Below, in pieces: positions 43,283 to 52,323 of a stretch of 64,000 nucleotides of DNA. The translations under genes were made by a program, and so were the position numbers. The stretch is from the NCBI RefSeq assembly GCF_030864005.1, contig NZ_CP132976.1, forward strand, positions 6,138,001-6,202,000, given 5' to 3'. The notes beneath the pieces are model-generated. The model made no database searches and had not been told where the DNA came from. It saw nothing but the letters and a program-made list of their open reading frames with translations. This stretch comes from Achromobacter seleniivolatilans (GTDB taxonomy: Bacteria; Pseudomonadota; Gammaproteobacteria; Burkholderiales; Burkholderiaceae_B). Numbering within the stretch: position 1 is the stretch's first letter; each line of letters opens with the position of its first letter.

Positions 43283-43301
43283 TTTGCTAGTAATTTATCT
43301 A

Positions 43302-44915
43302 ATGAAACCAGTCGTCGTCATCGGGTTCATCGGCACGCAACTCGATGCAGGGGTGGGTAGCGCCCGTTGGGAAAAGTGGCGGCCCACGGTTGCGCTGACA
43401 CAGCACGAAGATCGCGTGGTGGCGCGGATGGAACTGCTCTATACCGTGCGCCATCGCAAGCTGGCCGAGTTGATCCAGGCCGACATTGCCGCCGTGTCGC
43501 CGGAAACCGTCGTGAATCTGGTCGAAGTGCAACTGGATGACCCCTGGGACTTCGGCGAGGTCTATAACTGCCTGCACGGGTGGGCGCGGGCCTATCCCTT
43601 TGACGTTGAGCGCGAGCAGTACTGGGCGCACATCACCACGGGCACCCACGTGGCGCAGATCTGCCAGTTTCTGCTGGTGGAGTCGCGGGTATTGCCTGGC
43701 GTGCTGGTGCAGACGGCGCCGCCACGGCGGCAGCGGTCCGGCACGCCGGGCGAGATCACGCTGATAGACCTGGACCTGTCGCGCTATGACGTGATTGCCC
43801 AGCGTTTCGCGGCGGAACAACGTGATGCGGTGGAGTTCTTGAAGCGCGGCATTGCCACGCGCAACGCCCGCTTCAATGCGTTGATTGCCGAAATCGAACG
43901 GGTGGCAGTGCGCTCGCGCGCAGCCATTCTGCTGGCCGGGCCCACGGGGGCAGGGAAGTCGTTTCTGGCGCGCCGCATGTTCGATTTGAAAAAGGCGCGC
44001 CATCACATCACGGGGCCATTTGTCGAAGTGAACTGCGCCACGTTGCGCGGTGACACGGCGGCTGCGGCGCTGTTCGGGCATCGGAAAGGGGCTTACACCG
44101 GCGCGGTGGCCGATCGCCCCGGTTTGCTGCGCACCGCGCACGAAGGCGTGCTGTTCTTAGATGAAATCGGCGAGCTGGGCGTGGATGAACAGGCGATGCT
44201 GCTCAAGGCCATTGAGGAAAAGCGCTTCTATCCGGTGGGCGCCGACCGCGAGGTTGAAAGCGATTTTCAGCTGATCGCAGGCACGAATCGGGATTTGCGC
44301 AGGGAAGTGGCTGCGGGCACGTTCCGGGAAGATCTGTACGCCCGCATCAATATGTGGACCTACGATTTGCCCGGTCTGGCTGAACGCAGTGAAGACATTG
44401 AGCCGAACGTGGATCATCTGTTGGCGCTGCATGCCAGCGAGAATCATCAGATGGTGCGGTTCAACGTTGAAGCGCGTAAGGCCTATATGACCTTTGCGCA
44501 AAGCCGCGATGCGCTGTGGCGCGGCAACTTCCGGGACCTGTCCTCCAGCATTCAGCGCTTGGCGACCCTGGCCGATGGCGGACGCATCGGGCTGGATCTG
44601 GTTCAGGCTGAAATCGAACGTTTGCGCTGGCTGTGGCGACGCGATGAGCCAGCCACTGAGGGCACGCAGGGCGCGCCCGCGCTAGCCACGCTGCTGGGCG
44701 CGGGTCGCGTCGCGGCGATGGATCTGTTTGACCGGCTGCAGCTTGAAGCCGTGCTGCGGGTCTGTGCAACTTCGCGCAGCCTGTCCGACGCCGGACGGCA
44801 ACTGTTTCAGGCATCTCGTGCCGAACGCAGTGTGGTGAATGATGCAGACCGTCTGCGCAAGTACCTGGTCAAGCATGGGCTGAGTTGGGACCAGCTACGA
44901 GAAATTCCGTCCTAG
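43302..44915 (+). CDS. rtcR: RtcR, sigma-54-dependent activator with CARF domain
   Basis: This 537-residue activator senses RNA damage signals through an N-terminal CARF domain (about 1-180, VVIGFIGTQLDAGVGSARW) and drives rtcBA. The central AAA+ domain shows Walker A GPTGAGKS, the sigma-54 contact loop as GAYTGA (variant of GAFTGA) and Walker B VLFLDEIGEL; the C-terminus carries a Fis-like HTH. In E. coli, RNA ligands are bound by the CARF domain and relieve autoinhibition. I chose ATG at 43302 over 43284 because the family begins with M-x-PVVVIG. Confidence 0.95.
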   Translation: MKPVVVIGFIGTQLDAGVGSARWEKWRPTVALTQHEDRVVARMELLYTVRHRKLAELIQADIAAVSPETVVNLVEVQLDDPWDFGEVYNCLHGWARAYPFDVEREQYWAHITTGTHVAQICQFLLVESRVLPGVLVQTAPPRRQRSGTPGEITLIDLDLSRYDVIAQRFAAEQRDAVEFLKRGIATRNARFNALIAEIERVAVRSRAAILLAGPTGAGKSFLARRMFDLKKARHHITGPFVEVNCATLRGDTAAAALFGHRKGAYTGAVADRPGLLRTAHEGVLFLDEIGELGVDEQAMLLKAIEEKRFYPVGADREVESDFQLIAGTNRDLRREVAAGTFREDLYARINMWTYDLPGLAERSEDIEPNVDHLLALHASENHQMVRFNVEARKAYMTFAQSRDALWRGNFRDLSSSIQRLATLADGGRIGLDLVQAEIERLRWLWRRDEPATEGTQGAPALATLLGAGRVAAMDLFDRLQLEAVLRVCATSRSLSDAGRQLFQASRAERSVVNDADRLRKYLVKHGLSWDQLREIPS

Positions 44916-44972
44916 CGGCGCCGCCGCGCCGCCTGCTATGCTGCTTTTTCCTGTGCCTCCAAGGATGCCGCG

Positions 44973-45491
44973 ATGTCGGAAATCTGGCTGGAAATTTGGT
45001 CCACTGTGCGTAGCGAATTTGCCGATATCCCCGATGTGGGCGAGGCCACGCGCATCGTGTTGCGCTTGGGCATGGCAGTGATATTGGGCGGCTTGCTGGG
45101 TTATGAGCGCGAGCGCAGCGGCAAAGCCGCAGGCTTGCGCACCCATATGCTGGTGGCGCTGGGCGCGGCTATCTTCGTGCTGGTGCCCTTGCAAGGCGGC
45201 ATGCAGGTCGGCGATATCAGCCGCGTGTTGCAAGGTGTGATCGCAGGCATTGGTTTTCTGGGGGCAGGCGCCATAATCAAGCTCAGTAACGAGCGTGAAA
45301 TTCATGGGCTGACCACTTCGGCCAGTATCTGGATGACAGCGGCCATTGGCGTGGCCGCAGGCATGGGCCGTGAGGCCACGGCACTCGTCAGTACCGTGAT
45401 GGCCTTGTTTGTGCTGGCGGTATTGCGCCGCGTCGAGGCAAGGATCTCCGCCAGGCAGGAAAAAAGCGTAATTGCTTCTGACGGCAAGTAG
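44973..45491 (+). CDS. MgtC/SapB-family membrane protein
   Basis: This 172-residue inner-membrane protein matches the MgtC/SapB family: LRLGMAVILGGLLGYERERSGKAAGLRTHM, here read as GGLLGYERERSGKAAGLRTH, followed by LGAAIFVLVPL and GFLGAGAIIK. About four to five helices are expected. It lacks the long cytosolic C-terminal domain of Salmonella MgtC, so it belongs to the short SapB-type group. Its role (Mg2+ or acid stress) is not shown here. AAGGATGCCGCG precedes the ATG. Confidence 0.93.
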   Translation: MSEIWLEIWSTVRSEFADIPDVGEATRIVLRLGMAVILGGLLGYERERSGKAAGLRTHMLVALGAAIFVLVPLQGGMQVGDISRVLQGVIAGIGFLGAGAIIKLSNEREIHGLTTSASIWMTAAIGVAAGMGREATALVSTVMALFVLAVLRRVEARISARQEKSVIASDGK

Positions 45492-45529
45492 AGGCGGCAA
45501 CGCCGCCGTCCGTTCGCTAACGCTGCGTA

Positions 45530-46276
45530 TCAGCTGCCGCCGGACACATCAATAAATGAACCGCTGGTGTAGCCGGCTTCTTCTGAAAACAGCCACATGA
45601 TCGCACCCGCCACTTCGTCGACGGTGCCGCCACGGCGTAGCGGGATGGCGCTTTTGACGCGATCCACGCGGCCTGGCTCGCCGCCGCTGGCGTGCATATC
45701 GGTGTAGATCGTGCCTGGCCGCACGCCGTTGACCCGGATGCCTTCCGGTGCGACTTCTTTGGACAAACCGATAGTGAAGGTGTCCAGCGCGCCCTTGGAC
45801 GCTGCATAGTCCACGTATTCATTGGGCGAACCCAGGCGCGCTGCGGCGGACGACACATTGACGATAGCGCCGCCCTGGCCGCCGTGCCGCGGCGACATTC
45901 GGCGCACGGCCTCGCGGGCGCACAGAAAAGCGCCGATCACGTTGGTGGACAGTACGCGCAGCAGGCGTTCTGCATCCATGTCGTCCACGCGCATCTGTTT
46001 TTCCAGGATGCCGGCGTTGTTGACCAGCGCGTTGATGGGACCCAGACGTTCGTCCAGAATCCGGAACATACGCAGCACTTGATCTTCCTGCGACACATCC
46101 GCCTGGATCGCGATGGCGGTGCCGCCGCCACGCTGGATCTCGGCCACAACGGCATCAGCGGCGTCGGAATGGGTGCGGTAGTTGACGCCGACGGCGTAAC
46201 CGCGGCGCGCGGCAAGCTTGGCGGCGGCGGCGCCGATGCCGCGGCTGCCGCCGGTAATCAGTATGACTTTTGACAT
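45530..46276 (-). CDS. SDR-family oxidoreductase
   Basis: This 248-residue classical short-chain dehydrogenase has TGGSRGIG, NNAGIL, catalytic Ser in VNVSSAAARLG and YAASK. The sequence resembles the glucose-1-dehydrogenase/FabG-type SDRs. The start at 46276 has AGGAG seven bases upstream; the longer frame (46300) would place that site inside the gene. It converges with the MgtC/SapB gene and lies 45 bases after a cupin gene on the same strand. Substrate unknown. Confidence 0.9.
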   Translation of the reverse strand: MSKVILITGGSRGIGAAAAKLAARRGYAVGVNYRTHSDAADAVVAEIQRGGGTAIAIQADVSQEDQVLRMFRILDERLGPINALVNNAGILEKQMRVDDMDAERLLRVLSTNVIGAFLCAREAVRRMSPRHGGQGGAIVNVSSAAARLGSPNEYVDYAASKGALDTFTIGLSKEVAPEGIRVNGVRPGTIYTDMHASGGEPGRVDRVKSAIPLRRGGTVDEVAGAIMWLFSEEAGYTSGSFIDVSGGS

Positions 46277-46321
46277 GGTTTTCTCCTGCATATTCTGCAC
46301 GGTAGCAGAACGGCGGGCCAG

Positions 46322-46690
46322 TCAGATCCAGACGTCGTTGGGCGCGCTGCGATCGCCGCCTTGATCGCCGGTGTTCACCACACCACAGGGTTCAATCAGC
46401 ATCAAATGGGTTTCTTCCGTTGCGCAGGGCTTGTGTTCGACCCCTTTGGGAATCACCGTCATTTCACCCGGACCCAGGTCTATATGCCCATCACGCAGTT
46501 CGATGCGTAATTGGCCGCTGACCACGAAGAATGTCTCGTCGGTATCTGCATGGGAATGCCAGACAAATTCGCCCTGCACCTTAACCACCTTGAATTGGTA
46601 GTCGTTCATCTGGGCGATGACCTTGGGGCGCCAGTGCTCAGAGAACAGCGCTAACTTGCCAGCAACATTGATGGCGGGGATAGAAGACAT
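46322..46690 (-). CDS. Small cupin-domain protein
   Basis: This 122-residue single-domain cupin has both conserved motifs: VWHSHADTDETFFVVSG-like G(X)5HXH region (HSHADTDETFFVV, with E) and PKGVEHKP. It is likely to bind a metal. Homologues include mannose-6-phosphate-isomerase-like sugar isomerases and dioxygenases. It sits between an AraC regulator and an SDR gene on the same strand, a common arrangement for a small catabolic operon. Confidence 0.88.
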   Translation of the reverse strand: MSSIPAINVAGKLALFSEHWRPKVIAQMNDYQFKVVKVQGEFVWHSHADTDETFFVVSGQLRIELRDGHIDLGPGEMTVIPKGVEHKPCATEETHLMLIEPCGVVNTGDQGGDRSAPNDVWI

Positions 46691-46785
46691 GGTCGGCCCT
46701 GTATGAAATAGGAGATGTCCTCAGAATAGGGCGAGCGCACCCTCTGCGTCTTGTACGATCGTGCAGGTTTTACCGGCTGGATGCG

Positions 46786-47595
46786 TCAGCCGTGCAGCAT
46801 CCGGCGCCAACGGTCCGGCGTCATGCCGTAGGTCTGGACGTGGCGGTGCGTCAGATGGCTTTGGTCGGTAAATCCGGCTTCTGCGGCGGCGTCCGCCAAG
46901 GGCCGGCCCGCGGCAATCAGCCGGCGCGCTTGATCCAGGCGGCGCAGCATCACATAGCGATAGGGGCTGGTGCCGAACAATGCGCGAAAGTCCCGCGACA
47001 AACTCCAGCGATCCATACCCGCCGCTCGCGCCAGTTCGTCCAGCGTAATCGGGCCGTTCAGGGATGCGTGGATGTACTGCCGCGCGCGTTCGGCGCCCGC
47101 GTAGTTGGCGCGACGGCGCCCTGGCTGGCGGCCTGCGGCAGCGCACAACGCGTGCGCCAAATCGTAGAGCGCATCGTCTTCCTGCAAGGGGTCGATGCGT
47201 GCATTGGTGCTCTGCAGCAACGTTTCGCTGGCGGCATACAGACGGTGATCTTGCGAAATGCCATCGCGAATGAATGGCAGCGGCCTGCCGCCCAGAATCT
47301 GCTGGATCAGCGCGGGCTCGACATAGATCATGCGGTAGTGGAATCCGGCCTCGGTGCCCGCCTGGCCGTCGTGGGCCTCGTCGGGGTGCAGCACAATAGT
47401 GCCGCCAGGCAGGCTATGCCGGAAGGACCGGCGGTAGTGAAAGCTCTGCACCCCCGACAGCGTACGCCCGATGGCGTAGGTGTCGTGGCGGTGCATGTTG
47501 TAGCCATGCCCGCCGAAATAGGCTTCGATGCGTTCTACGTGCCCAGAGGGCGCGGCGCGTAGCATCCAGTCCTGCTTCGGTGTGGCAATGGCCAT
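46786..47595 (-). CDS. AraC-family transcriptional regulator
   Basis: This 269-residue regulator has an N-terminal cupin sensor (YFGGHGYNMHRHDTYAIGRT, then LPGGTIVLHPDEAHDG) and a C-terminal AraC HTH pair (LDELARAAGMDRWSLSRDFR, LADAAAEAGFTDQSHLTRHV-like segment, which here reads TDQSHLTHRHVQTYGMTPDR). It lies upstream of the cupin and SDR genes on the same strand, with 95 bases between, and is a candidate regulator for them. The effector is unknown. Confidence 0.9.
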   Translation of the reverse strand: MAIATPKQDWMLRAAPSGHVERIEAYFGGHGYNMHRHDTYAIGRTLSGVQSFHYRRSFRHSLPGGTIVLHPDEAHDGQAGTEAGFHYRMIYVEPALIQQILGGRPLPFIRDGISQDHRLYAASETLLQSTNARIDPLQEDDALYDLAHALCAAAGRQPGRRRANYAGAERARQYIHASLNGPITLDELARAAGMDRWSLSRDFRALFGTSPYRYVMLRRLDQARRLIAAGRPLADAAAEAGFTDQSHLTHRHVQTYGMTPDRWRRMLHG

Positions 47596-47627
47596 TTCGC
47601 AACCTGCGGATGCGTGGGTTTGCGCGA

Positions 47628-48014
47628 TTACTGCTTTACCTGAACCAGCACGAATTCGTTGCCGTACAGGTCGATGAAGTGCGCATAAACAGTGGTTTCG
47701 TCATGGACAGGCTCCTTGGTGAAGCGCACGCCGCGCGCGGCGAAATTGCTGTGGTCGCGAATGACATCGTCGGTATAGAACACGCCCACCGGCTGTCCGC
47801 CAGTTTGGTCGCCGACGCGATCGCGCTGCGCCTGCGTCAGGGCTTGCAGCAGCCATACGCCCACTGCGGGTTGTTCCGGCAGGCGCAGATGGACATACCG
47901 TTGAGGGCCTACAGGCATATCTACGAACACCTCCATGCCCAACTTGTCTTGATAGAAGGAAATGGCAGTGTCGTAGTCGTTCACGAGAAGGACGAGACGG
48001 CCCAGCGAATGCAT
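47628..48014 (-). CDS. VOC-family (glyoxalase-fold) protein
   Basis: This 128-residue protein has the paired beta-alpha-beta-beta-beta fold of the vicinal-oxygen-chelate family: HSLGRLVLLVNDYDTAISFY, then DKLGMEVFVDM, and a second half with FIDLYGNEFVLVQV. The metal ligands (His2, Glu in the last strand) appear to be present. Functions in the family range from glyoxalase to antibiotic-resistance proteins and dioxygenases; it is not clear which applies here. Confidence 0.9.
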   Translation of the reverse strand: MHSLGRLVLLVNDYDTAISFYQDKLGMEVFVDMPVGPQRYVHLRLPEQPAVGVWLLQALTQAQRDRVGDQTGGQPVGVFYTDDVIRDHSNFAARGVRFTKEPVHDETTVYAHFIDLYGNEFVLVQVKQ

Positions 48015-48068
48015 GTCAGGACTCTCTTAGAGGTTAAGCGTGCGGCTATGCTAACCCGGCAGGCGGCT

Positions 48069-49067
48069 TTACTGGCTTTCGGCCTCCCGCAACAGGCGCA
48101 ATCCCACAAGGGGATAGCGGGTTTCCTGCGTGTTCCAGTTGCGGTAGGACGAGCGCGTATACAGCGCCCACGTATGCCAGGAGCCGCCGCGCCTGACCCG
48201 GACATTGCCGGTGGCCGGGCCTTGCGGATCGTCGGTGGGGGAGTGCGCGTAGTAGTCCTCGCCATACCAATCTGACACCCACTCCCAGGCATTGCCGTGC
48301 ATGTCATACAGGCCGAAAGCGTTTGGCTGAAAACTGGCGACTGGGGCCGTAAACGTGTAACCGTCGCGGCGCACCGAGGCGAACGCTTGCCATTTGGGCC
48401 AGAGCTGCGCGGCGTCGGGATCAAAACCGTTGCCCACATCTGGCATGCCTTGCGGATCATCGCCGTTCTGATAGCGGGTGCGGGTGCCAGCGCGGCAGGC
48501 GTACTCCCATTCGGCCTCGGTGGGCAGGCGGTACACCTTGCCTTCCTTCTGCGTCAGCCACCGGGCCAGCGCCATGGCATCGTTCCAGCTGATGTTCACC
48601 ACGGGATGATCATCGCTTTGCACAAACCCCGGATTGCGCCAGGAGTAACGGCGGTCCCGTCCCTCAAAGGCGTCGCCGCGTTCTGATTTATCGGGATCGT
48701 AGGCTGCGTTGTAACCGTAGCCGCCCGTGCCGTCGGCTTCGGATTCCGGCACATACCCGGATGCCTCGATAAAGCGCCGGAACTGGCCTACCGTGACCTC
48801 TGTGCGTTCCAGGTAGAAGGGGCGCGTGATGCGCACGGTATGTACCGGCGCTTCATCAAACAGCTGGGCGTAACGGTCCTTGGGATATTGCGGGTAGTCG
48901 CGCGCCAGGGTCTCGGCCGCTTCATCGCTACCCATCTGAAATGTGCCGGCGGGTACGTGGACGAACGTCATGCCCAGCGAGTTTTCTAGCAAGGCGGGCG
49001 GTTCCTTCGCCCAGGCCGAGGCGGACAGCAGTGAGCAGGCAATAAGCAGACAGGAGCGGGTACGCAT
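48069..49067 (-). CDS. FGE-sulfatase-domain protein (SUMF1-like), secreted, without catalytic Cys
   Basis: This 332-residue protein has a signal peptide (MRTRSCLLIACSLLSASAWA) and the SUMF1/FGE-like fold: GMTFVHVPAGTFQMGSDEAA, YLERTEVTVGQFRRFIEASG, YRLPTEAEWEYACRAGT, and DMHGNAWEWVSDWYGEDYY. In formylglycine-generating enzymes the C-terminal R-GGSW is followed by catalytic Cys residues; here it reads GGSWHTWALYTRSSYRNW with no Cys. It is thus probably not an active formylglycine-generating enzyme. The start at 49067 was chosen because it begins the signal peptide. Confidence 0.9.
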   Translation of the reverse strand: MRTRSCLLIACSLLSASAWAKEPPALLENSLGMTFVHVPAGTFQMGSDEAAETLARDYPQYPKDRYAQLFDEAPVHTVRITRPFYLERTEVTVGQFRRFIEASGYVPESEADGTGGYGYNAAYDPDKSERGDAFEGRDRRYSWRNPGFVQSDDHPVVNISWNDAMALARWLTQKEGKVYRLPTEAEWEYACRAGTRTRYQNGDDPQGMPDVGNGFDPDAAQLWPKWQAFASVRRDGYTFTAPVASFQPNAFGLYDMHGNAWEWVSDWYGEDYYAHSPTDDPQGPATGNVRVRRGGSWHTWALYTRSSYRNWNTQETRYPLVGLRLLREAESQ

Positions 49068-49240
49068 GGAGGTCCGGGGGCGGAGAGCAAAGGGCGCATG
49101 CCAAAGGCGGTATGCAGCAACGTGCGCAATATTAGGGCCGCCACGCCCGCACTGCCACACGGGGGGAACCCTCATTCCGCGTTGCTGATGAGGCCTGCGC
49201 AGGCCAGTCGTATTCGGATGGCTGCGCCGCCCGCTTTGGC

Positions 49241-49897
49241 TCAACCCGCTTTGCGCAGCGTGAAGTTGATCCGGTGGCTGCCCAGCCTGGGATGGGGCCG
49301 GTCCTGCATCGGCATGACTCCGTGATAACGCAGCCGGTCCACGCCGCCCCAGACCACGACGTCGCCATGAAACAGCGGCACGCGCTGCGTCTTGCCGGTC
49401 CGTTCGTTGCCGCCGAAGAGAAACACGGCGGGCATGCCTAGCGATACCGACACGATGGGGGCGGCGTAGTCGCGTTCATTCTTGTCCTGATGCAGCGACA
49501 AGCGCGAACCCGGCTCGTAGCGGTTGACCAGGCAGGCGTCTGGTAGAAAATTGGCGAAACCCGCTTCTGCGGCGGCTTGTTGCGCCAGCCGTAGAAAGGC
49601 TTCGGGCAAGTCCGGCCAAGGCTGGCCGGATAGCGGATCGATACGTGTGTAGCGGTATCCGTGGGCATCCGTCGCCCAGCCCAGCGTGCCGCAGTTGGTC
49701 AGCGCTACCGACATGGTGTAGCCGCCCGGCGTCTCCATGTGCCGGAACGGAGACTGCGTGGTGACTGCGTCCACGCCTTGCAGCAAGGCTTCAACCGCAG
49801 GCAGCGCAAAGCCTCGCAGCACAACAGATTGCGGGCCGATGATGTCACGGCCGCTTTGCGCGGTGTCGTCGCCGAACAGATCCAAAGTCATGACCAT
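49241..49897 (-). CDS. alkB: Alkylation-repair dioxygenase AlkB
   Basis: This 218-residue Fe(II)/2OG dioxygenase reverses methylation damage (1-methyladenine, 3-methylcytosine) in DNA and RNA. It closely resembles E. coli AlkB: TNCGTLGW, PDACLVNRYEPGSRLSLHQD with the iron H-x-D, PIVSVSLGMPAVFLFGG, HGDVVVWGG, and the 2OG-binding pair in HRINFTLRKAG. Two ATGs (49897 and 49891) are possible. The stop of the neighbouring 2OG oxygenase gene lies 2 bases away, so they form an operon. Confidence 0.96.
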   Translation of the reverse strand: MVMTLDLFGDDTAQSGRDIIGPQSVVLRGFALPAVEALLQGVDAVTTQSPFRHMETPGGYTMSVALTNCGTLGWATDAHGYRYTRIDPLSGQPWPDLPEAFLRLAQQAAAEAGFANFLPDACLVNRYEPGSRLSLHQDKNERDYAAPIVSVSLGMPAVFLFGGNERTGKTQRVPLFHGDVVVWGGVDRLRYHGVMPMQDRPHPRLGSHRINFTLRKAG

Positions 49898-49899
49898 GA

Positions 49900-50610
49900 T
49901 TATTGCGCGTCGTGAAAAATCAGGCCCAGCGTGTGGCGCCGTCCGCTATGCAATGCGCTGACGCCGTGCCGCATGGCTGTCTTGCGCCATCCGCGCACGC
50001 CGGGCACGGGACGCTGGTTGACGGTGAAAATCAGTGCATCGCCTTGTTGCAAGGGCAGCACGTCCGCGCGCTGTTCGCGGCTGCTGGTTTCCGTCATGAC
50101 GAATTCGCCGCCCGTGAAATCCGTGCCAGGGCGCGACAACAGAATCGCCACCTGCAATGGAAATACGTGTTCGCCGTAAAGGTCTTGATGCAGGCAGTTG
50201 TAGTCGCCCGGCCCGTATTGCAGGATGAGCGGCGTGGGCCGGCGCTGTCCGGCATCGTGGCAGCGTTGCAGAAACGTGGCGTGGTCTGGCGGATACTGCA
50301 CGGCAATTCCCATTTGCCGGTTCCAGCGGTTGGCGACAAGCGCCAGATACGGATACAGCGCGCCGCGCAGTTGCTGCAACAGCGGCGGCAGCGGGTATGA
50401 AAAATACTTGTACTCGCCACGGCCAAACCCATGGCGTTCCATCACGATGCGGCTGCGGTAACGGCCGGCCGCTACATAGCCATCGGCCAGCTCTGTGCAT
50501 TGCGCGGGTGTCAGCAATGCGTTGATGACGGCGTTGCCGTGCGCATCCAGGGACTCGGTGATACGAGTCCAATCCAGAGCGGGCAGGGCGGTGGCGAGCG
50601 GGGCATCCAT
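49900..50610 (-). CDS. 2OG-Fe(II) oxygenase, COG3826-like
   Basis: This 236-residue oxygenase is upstream of alkB in the same operon. Iron ligands are in NCLHQDLYGEHVFPLQ (H-x-D) and RHGVSALHSGRR (distal His, with the 2OG-binding Arg ten residues later). The family is often found with ada/alkB and is thought to act in repair or modification of nucleic acids or proteins, but its substrate is not established. The start at 50610 (MDAPLA) is favoured over 50625. A truncated-ligand paralogue lies at 38361-39020. Confidence 0.88.
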   Translation of the reverse strand: MDAPLATALPALDWTRITESLDAHGNAVINALLTPAQCTELADGYVAAGRYRSRIVMERHGFGRGEYKYFSYPLPPLLQQLRGALYPYLALVANRWNRQMGIAVQYPPDHATFLQRCHDAGQRRPTPLILQYGPGDYNCLHQDLYGEHVFPLQVAILLSRPGTDFTGGEFVMTETSSREQRADVLPLQQGDALIFTVNQRPVPGVRGWRKTAMRHGVSALHSGRRHTLGLIFHDAQ

Positions 50611-50691
50611 GGGGCAGGCAGACAAAGCGCGTAGCGGAAGAATCAGTCTACGCCGGCGCCTTCTGATTCGAACTCCGTTTTTTGCGATGCA

Positions 50692-52236
50692 TCACAGCAA
50701 GGGTTCCAGCGGGAGTATCGACAAGAACCAGACGGAGATGCGCTGCCACGCCGTTGTGCCCGGTTCGGTGTTGTGGCGGATCGTTTCACCGTTGCGTTGT
50801 TCCAGCCAATAGAGATCGCCGTGGTCGTCCAGGCACACGCGATAGGCCACTGGGCCAAGTTCATGATCAAACGCATTGGCGATGCCGCGCGCAAGCGTGT
50901 GGCTGTCGATCACGAATCCCAGTTCGGTGTTTAGCTTGGCCGAACGCGGATCAAAGTTGAATGACCCTACAAAGACGCGCTGTCCGTCCACGGCGAAGGT
51001 CTTGGCGTGCAGGCTGGACCCTGAACTGCCAAAAGGACCCATGCTTTTGTTGCGCTCGATCCCGCCGGGTCTGCGCTTCATTTCGAACAACTCGACGCCG
51101 CTGGTCAATAGATCTTTGCGGCGTTTTGCGTAGCCGGAGTGCACCACCGCCACATCGGTGGCTTCCAGTGCGTTGGTCAGCACGCGAATCTTGACGCCGT
51201 TTTTCGCCATGTCTGCAAACGCCTGGGTGCCCGCAGCGGTCGGCACAAAGTAGGGCGACACCAGCTCAAGATCGGTTTTGGGGGCGCCCAGCATTTCGTG
51301 TAGCTGATGCGGCAGCATCGCTTCGGGCGGCGCCGTGCCCAAGGTCTTGCGCGGATCGTCGCTGACCATGCGGGTCGTCGCCCATTCCAGGTTCAGATTG
51401 CCTTGCAGCAGTTGCTGGATAAACGGCAGCTCCCGCAACGCTTGCGCGTAGGCGGCGGCTTCGGGCGAACGTTCCACGGTGCTTGCGTGCTCTTCCAACT
51501 CCTTCAATGCGCCGGACTCTGTTTTTTTCAGCAGAAGGTCCACGGGATAGGCGGACTCGCTGGCCCAGTACCGGTCGAAGTCCACCGATACGTCATGGAC
51601 GGCGGCGCCTATAGTCAGTACGTCCAGATCCGTGAACACCACGTCTTTGGTGGCGCCGAAGTATTCGTCGCCGATGTTGCGGCCGCCGATGATGGTGGCG
51701 CTGTTGTCGGCGGTGAAGGACTTGTTGTGCATGCGCCGGTTCAGGCGGCTGAAGTCCGTGACATATCCCAGCGGTTTGGGCCAGCGCAGCACAAACGGGT
51801 TGTACAGCCGGACTTCCATGTTGGGATGCTCGTTCAGCGCGGACAGCACCGGGTCCAGACCCGAGGTGCCGTTGTCGTCCAGCAGCAAGCGTATGCGTAC
51901 GCCCCGGTCGGCGGCGGCGTGCAGCGCCTCCAGCAACATCGTGCCCGTCATGTCGCCGTGCCAGATGTAGTACTGCACATCCAGGCTGCGCTCGGCGGCG
52001 CGCGCCAGCATCACGCGTGCCGCGAAAGCGTCGTAGGGGTCAGCCAGCGGGTAAATGCCCGACTTGCCGGGGTGCGCCGCCGCCAGTGGCGCGATGCTGC
52101 GGCCCAGCGGAGTGGAGGCGGCCTGTTCGGGTGTCAACGCCTGTGATTCGCTGCGCTTGCCCAGGGGAGGAAGGCTGCAACCGCTCAGAATCGAGAGGCA
52201 AAGAGTAGTCATGAGTAGGGGTTTGGCCAGAAGCAT
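50692..52236 (-). CDS. Phospholipase D-family lipoprotein (cardiolipin-synthase-like)
   Basis: This 514-residue protein has a lipoprotein signal (LSILSGCSLPP) and two PLD domains with HxK motifs: RMHNKSFTADNSATIIGG and SLHAKTFAVDGQRVFVGSFN. It resembles ClsC/YmdC-like phospholipid transferases, tethered to a membrane. It could make cardiolipin or another phospholipid, or hydrolyse phosphodiesters. The start at 52236 (MLLAKP) begins the signal; ATG at 52212 (MTTLCL) is also possible. It is divergent from the XRE-cupin regulator gene, with 75 bases between the starts. Confidence 0.9.
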   Translation of the reverse strand: MLLAKPLLMTTLCLSILSGCSLPPLGKRSESQALTPEQAASTPLGRSIAPLAAAHPGKSGIYPLADPYDAFAARVMLARAAERSLDVQYYIWHGDMTGTMLLEALHAAADRGVRIRLLLDDNGTSGLDPVLSALNEHPNMEVRLYNPFVLRWPKPLGYVTDFSRLNRRMHNKSFTADNSATIIGGRNIGDEYFGATKDVVFTDLDVLTIGAAVHDVSVDFDRYWASESAYPVDLLLKKTESGALKELEEHASTVERSPEAAAYAQALRELPFIQQLLQGNLNLEWATTRMVSDDPRKTLGTAPPEAMLPHQLHEMLGAPKTDLELVSPYFVPTAAGTQAFADMAKNGVKIRVLTNALEATDVAVVHSGYAKRRKDLLTSGVELFEMKRRPGGIERNKSMGPFGSSGSSLHAKTFAVDGQRVFVGSFNFDPRSAKLNTELGFVIDSHTLARGIANAFDHELGPVAYRVCLDDHGDLYWLEQRNGETIRHNTEPGTTAWQRISVWFLSILPLEPLL

Positions 52237-52287
52237 GCCCGTATTGTGCCGAAAGGCGCTGCCAAAAACCCGTCCTTGAAAGATTTC

Positions 52288-52323
52288 CGTATTTGAGATA
52301 AATTCCCTTATATGGAAAATACG
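52288..52323. promoter_or_regulatory. Inverted repeat, candidate XRE autoregulatory site
   Basis: CGTATTT at 52288-52294 and AAATACG at 52317-52323 form a 7-bp inverted repeat that spans the start of the XRE gene (ATG at 52312). Its position fits autorepression, but the evidence is only the symmetry. Confidence 0.25.

Noticed and set aside
48032..48056. Weak hairpin GGTTA / TAACC after the FGE-like gene
   Set aside because: Only 5 bp of perfect stem and no T-run; not convincing as a terminator.
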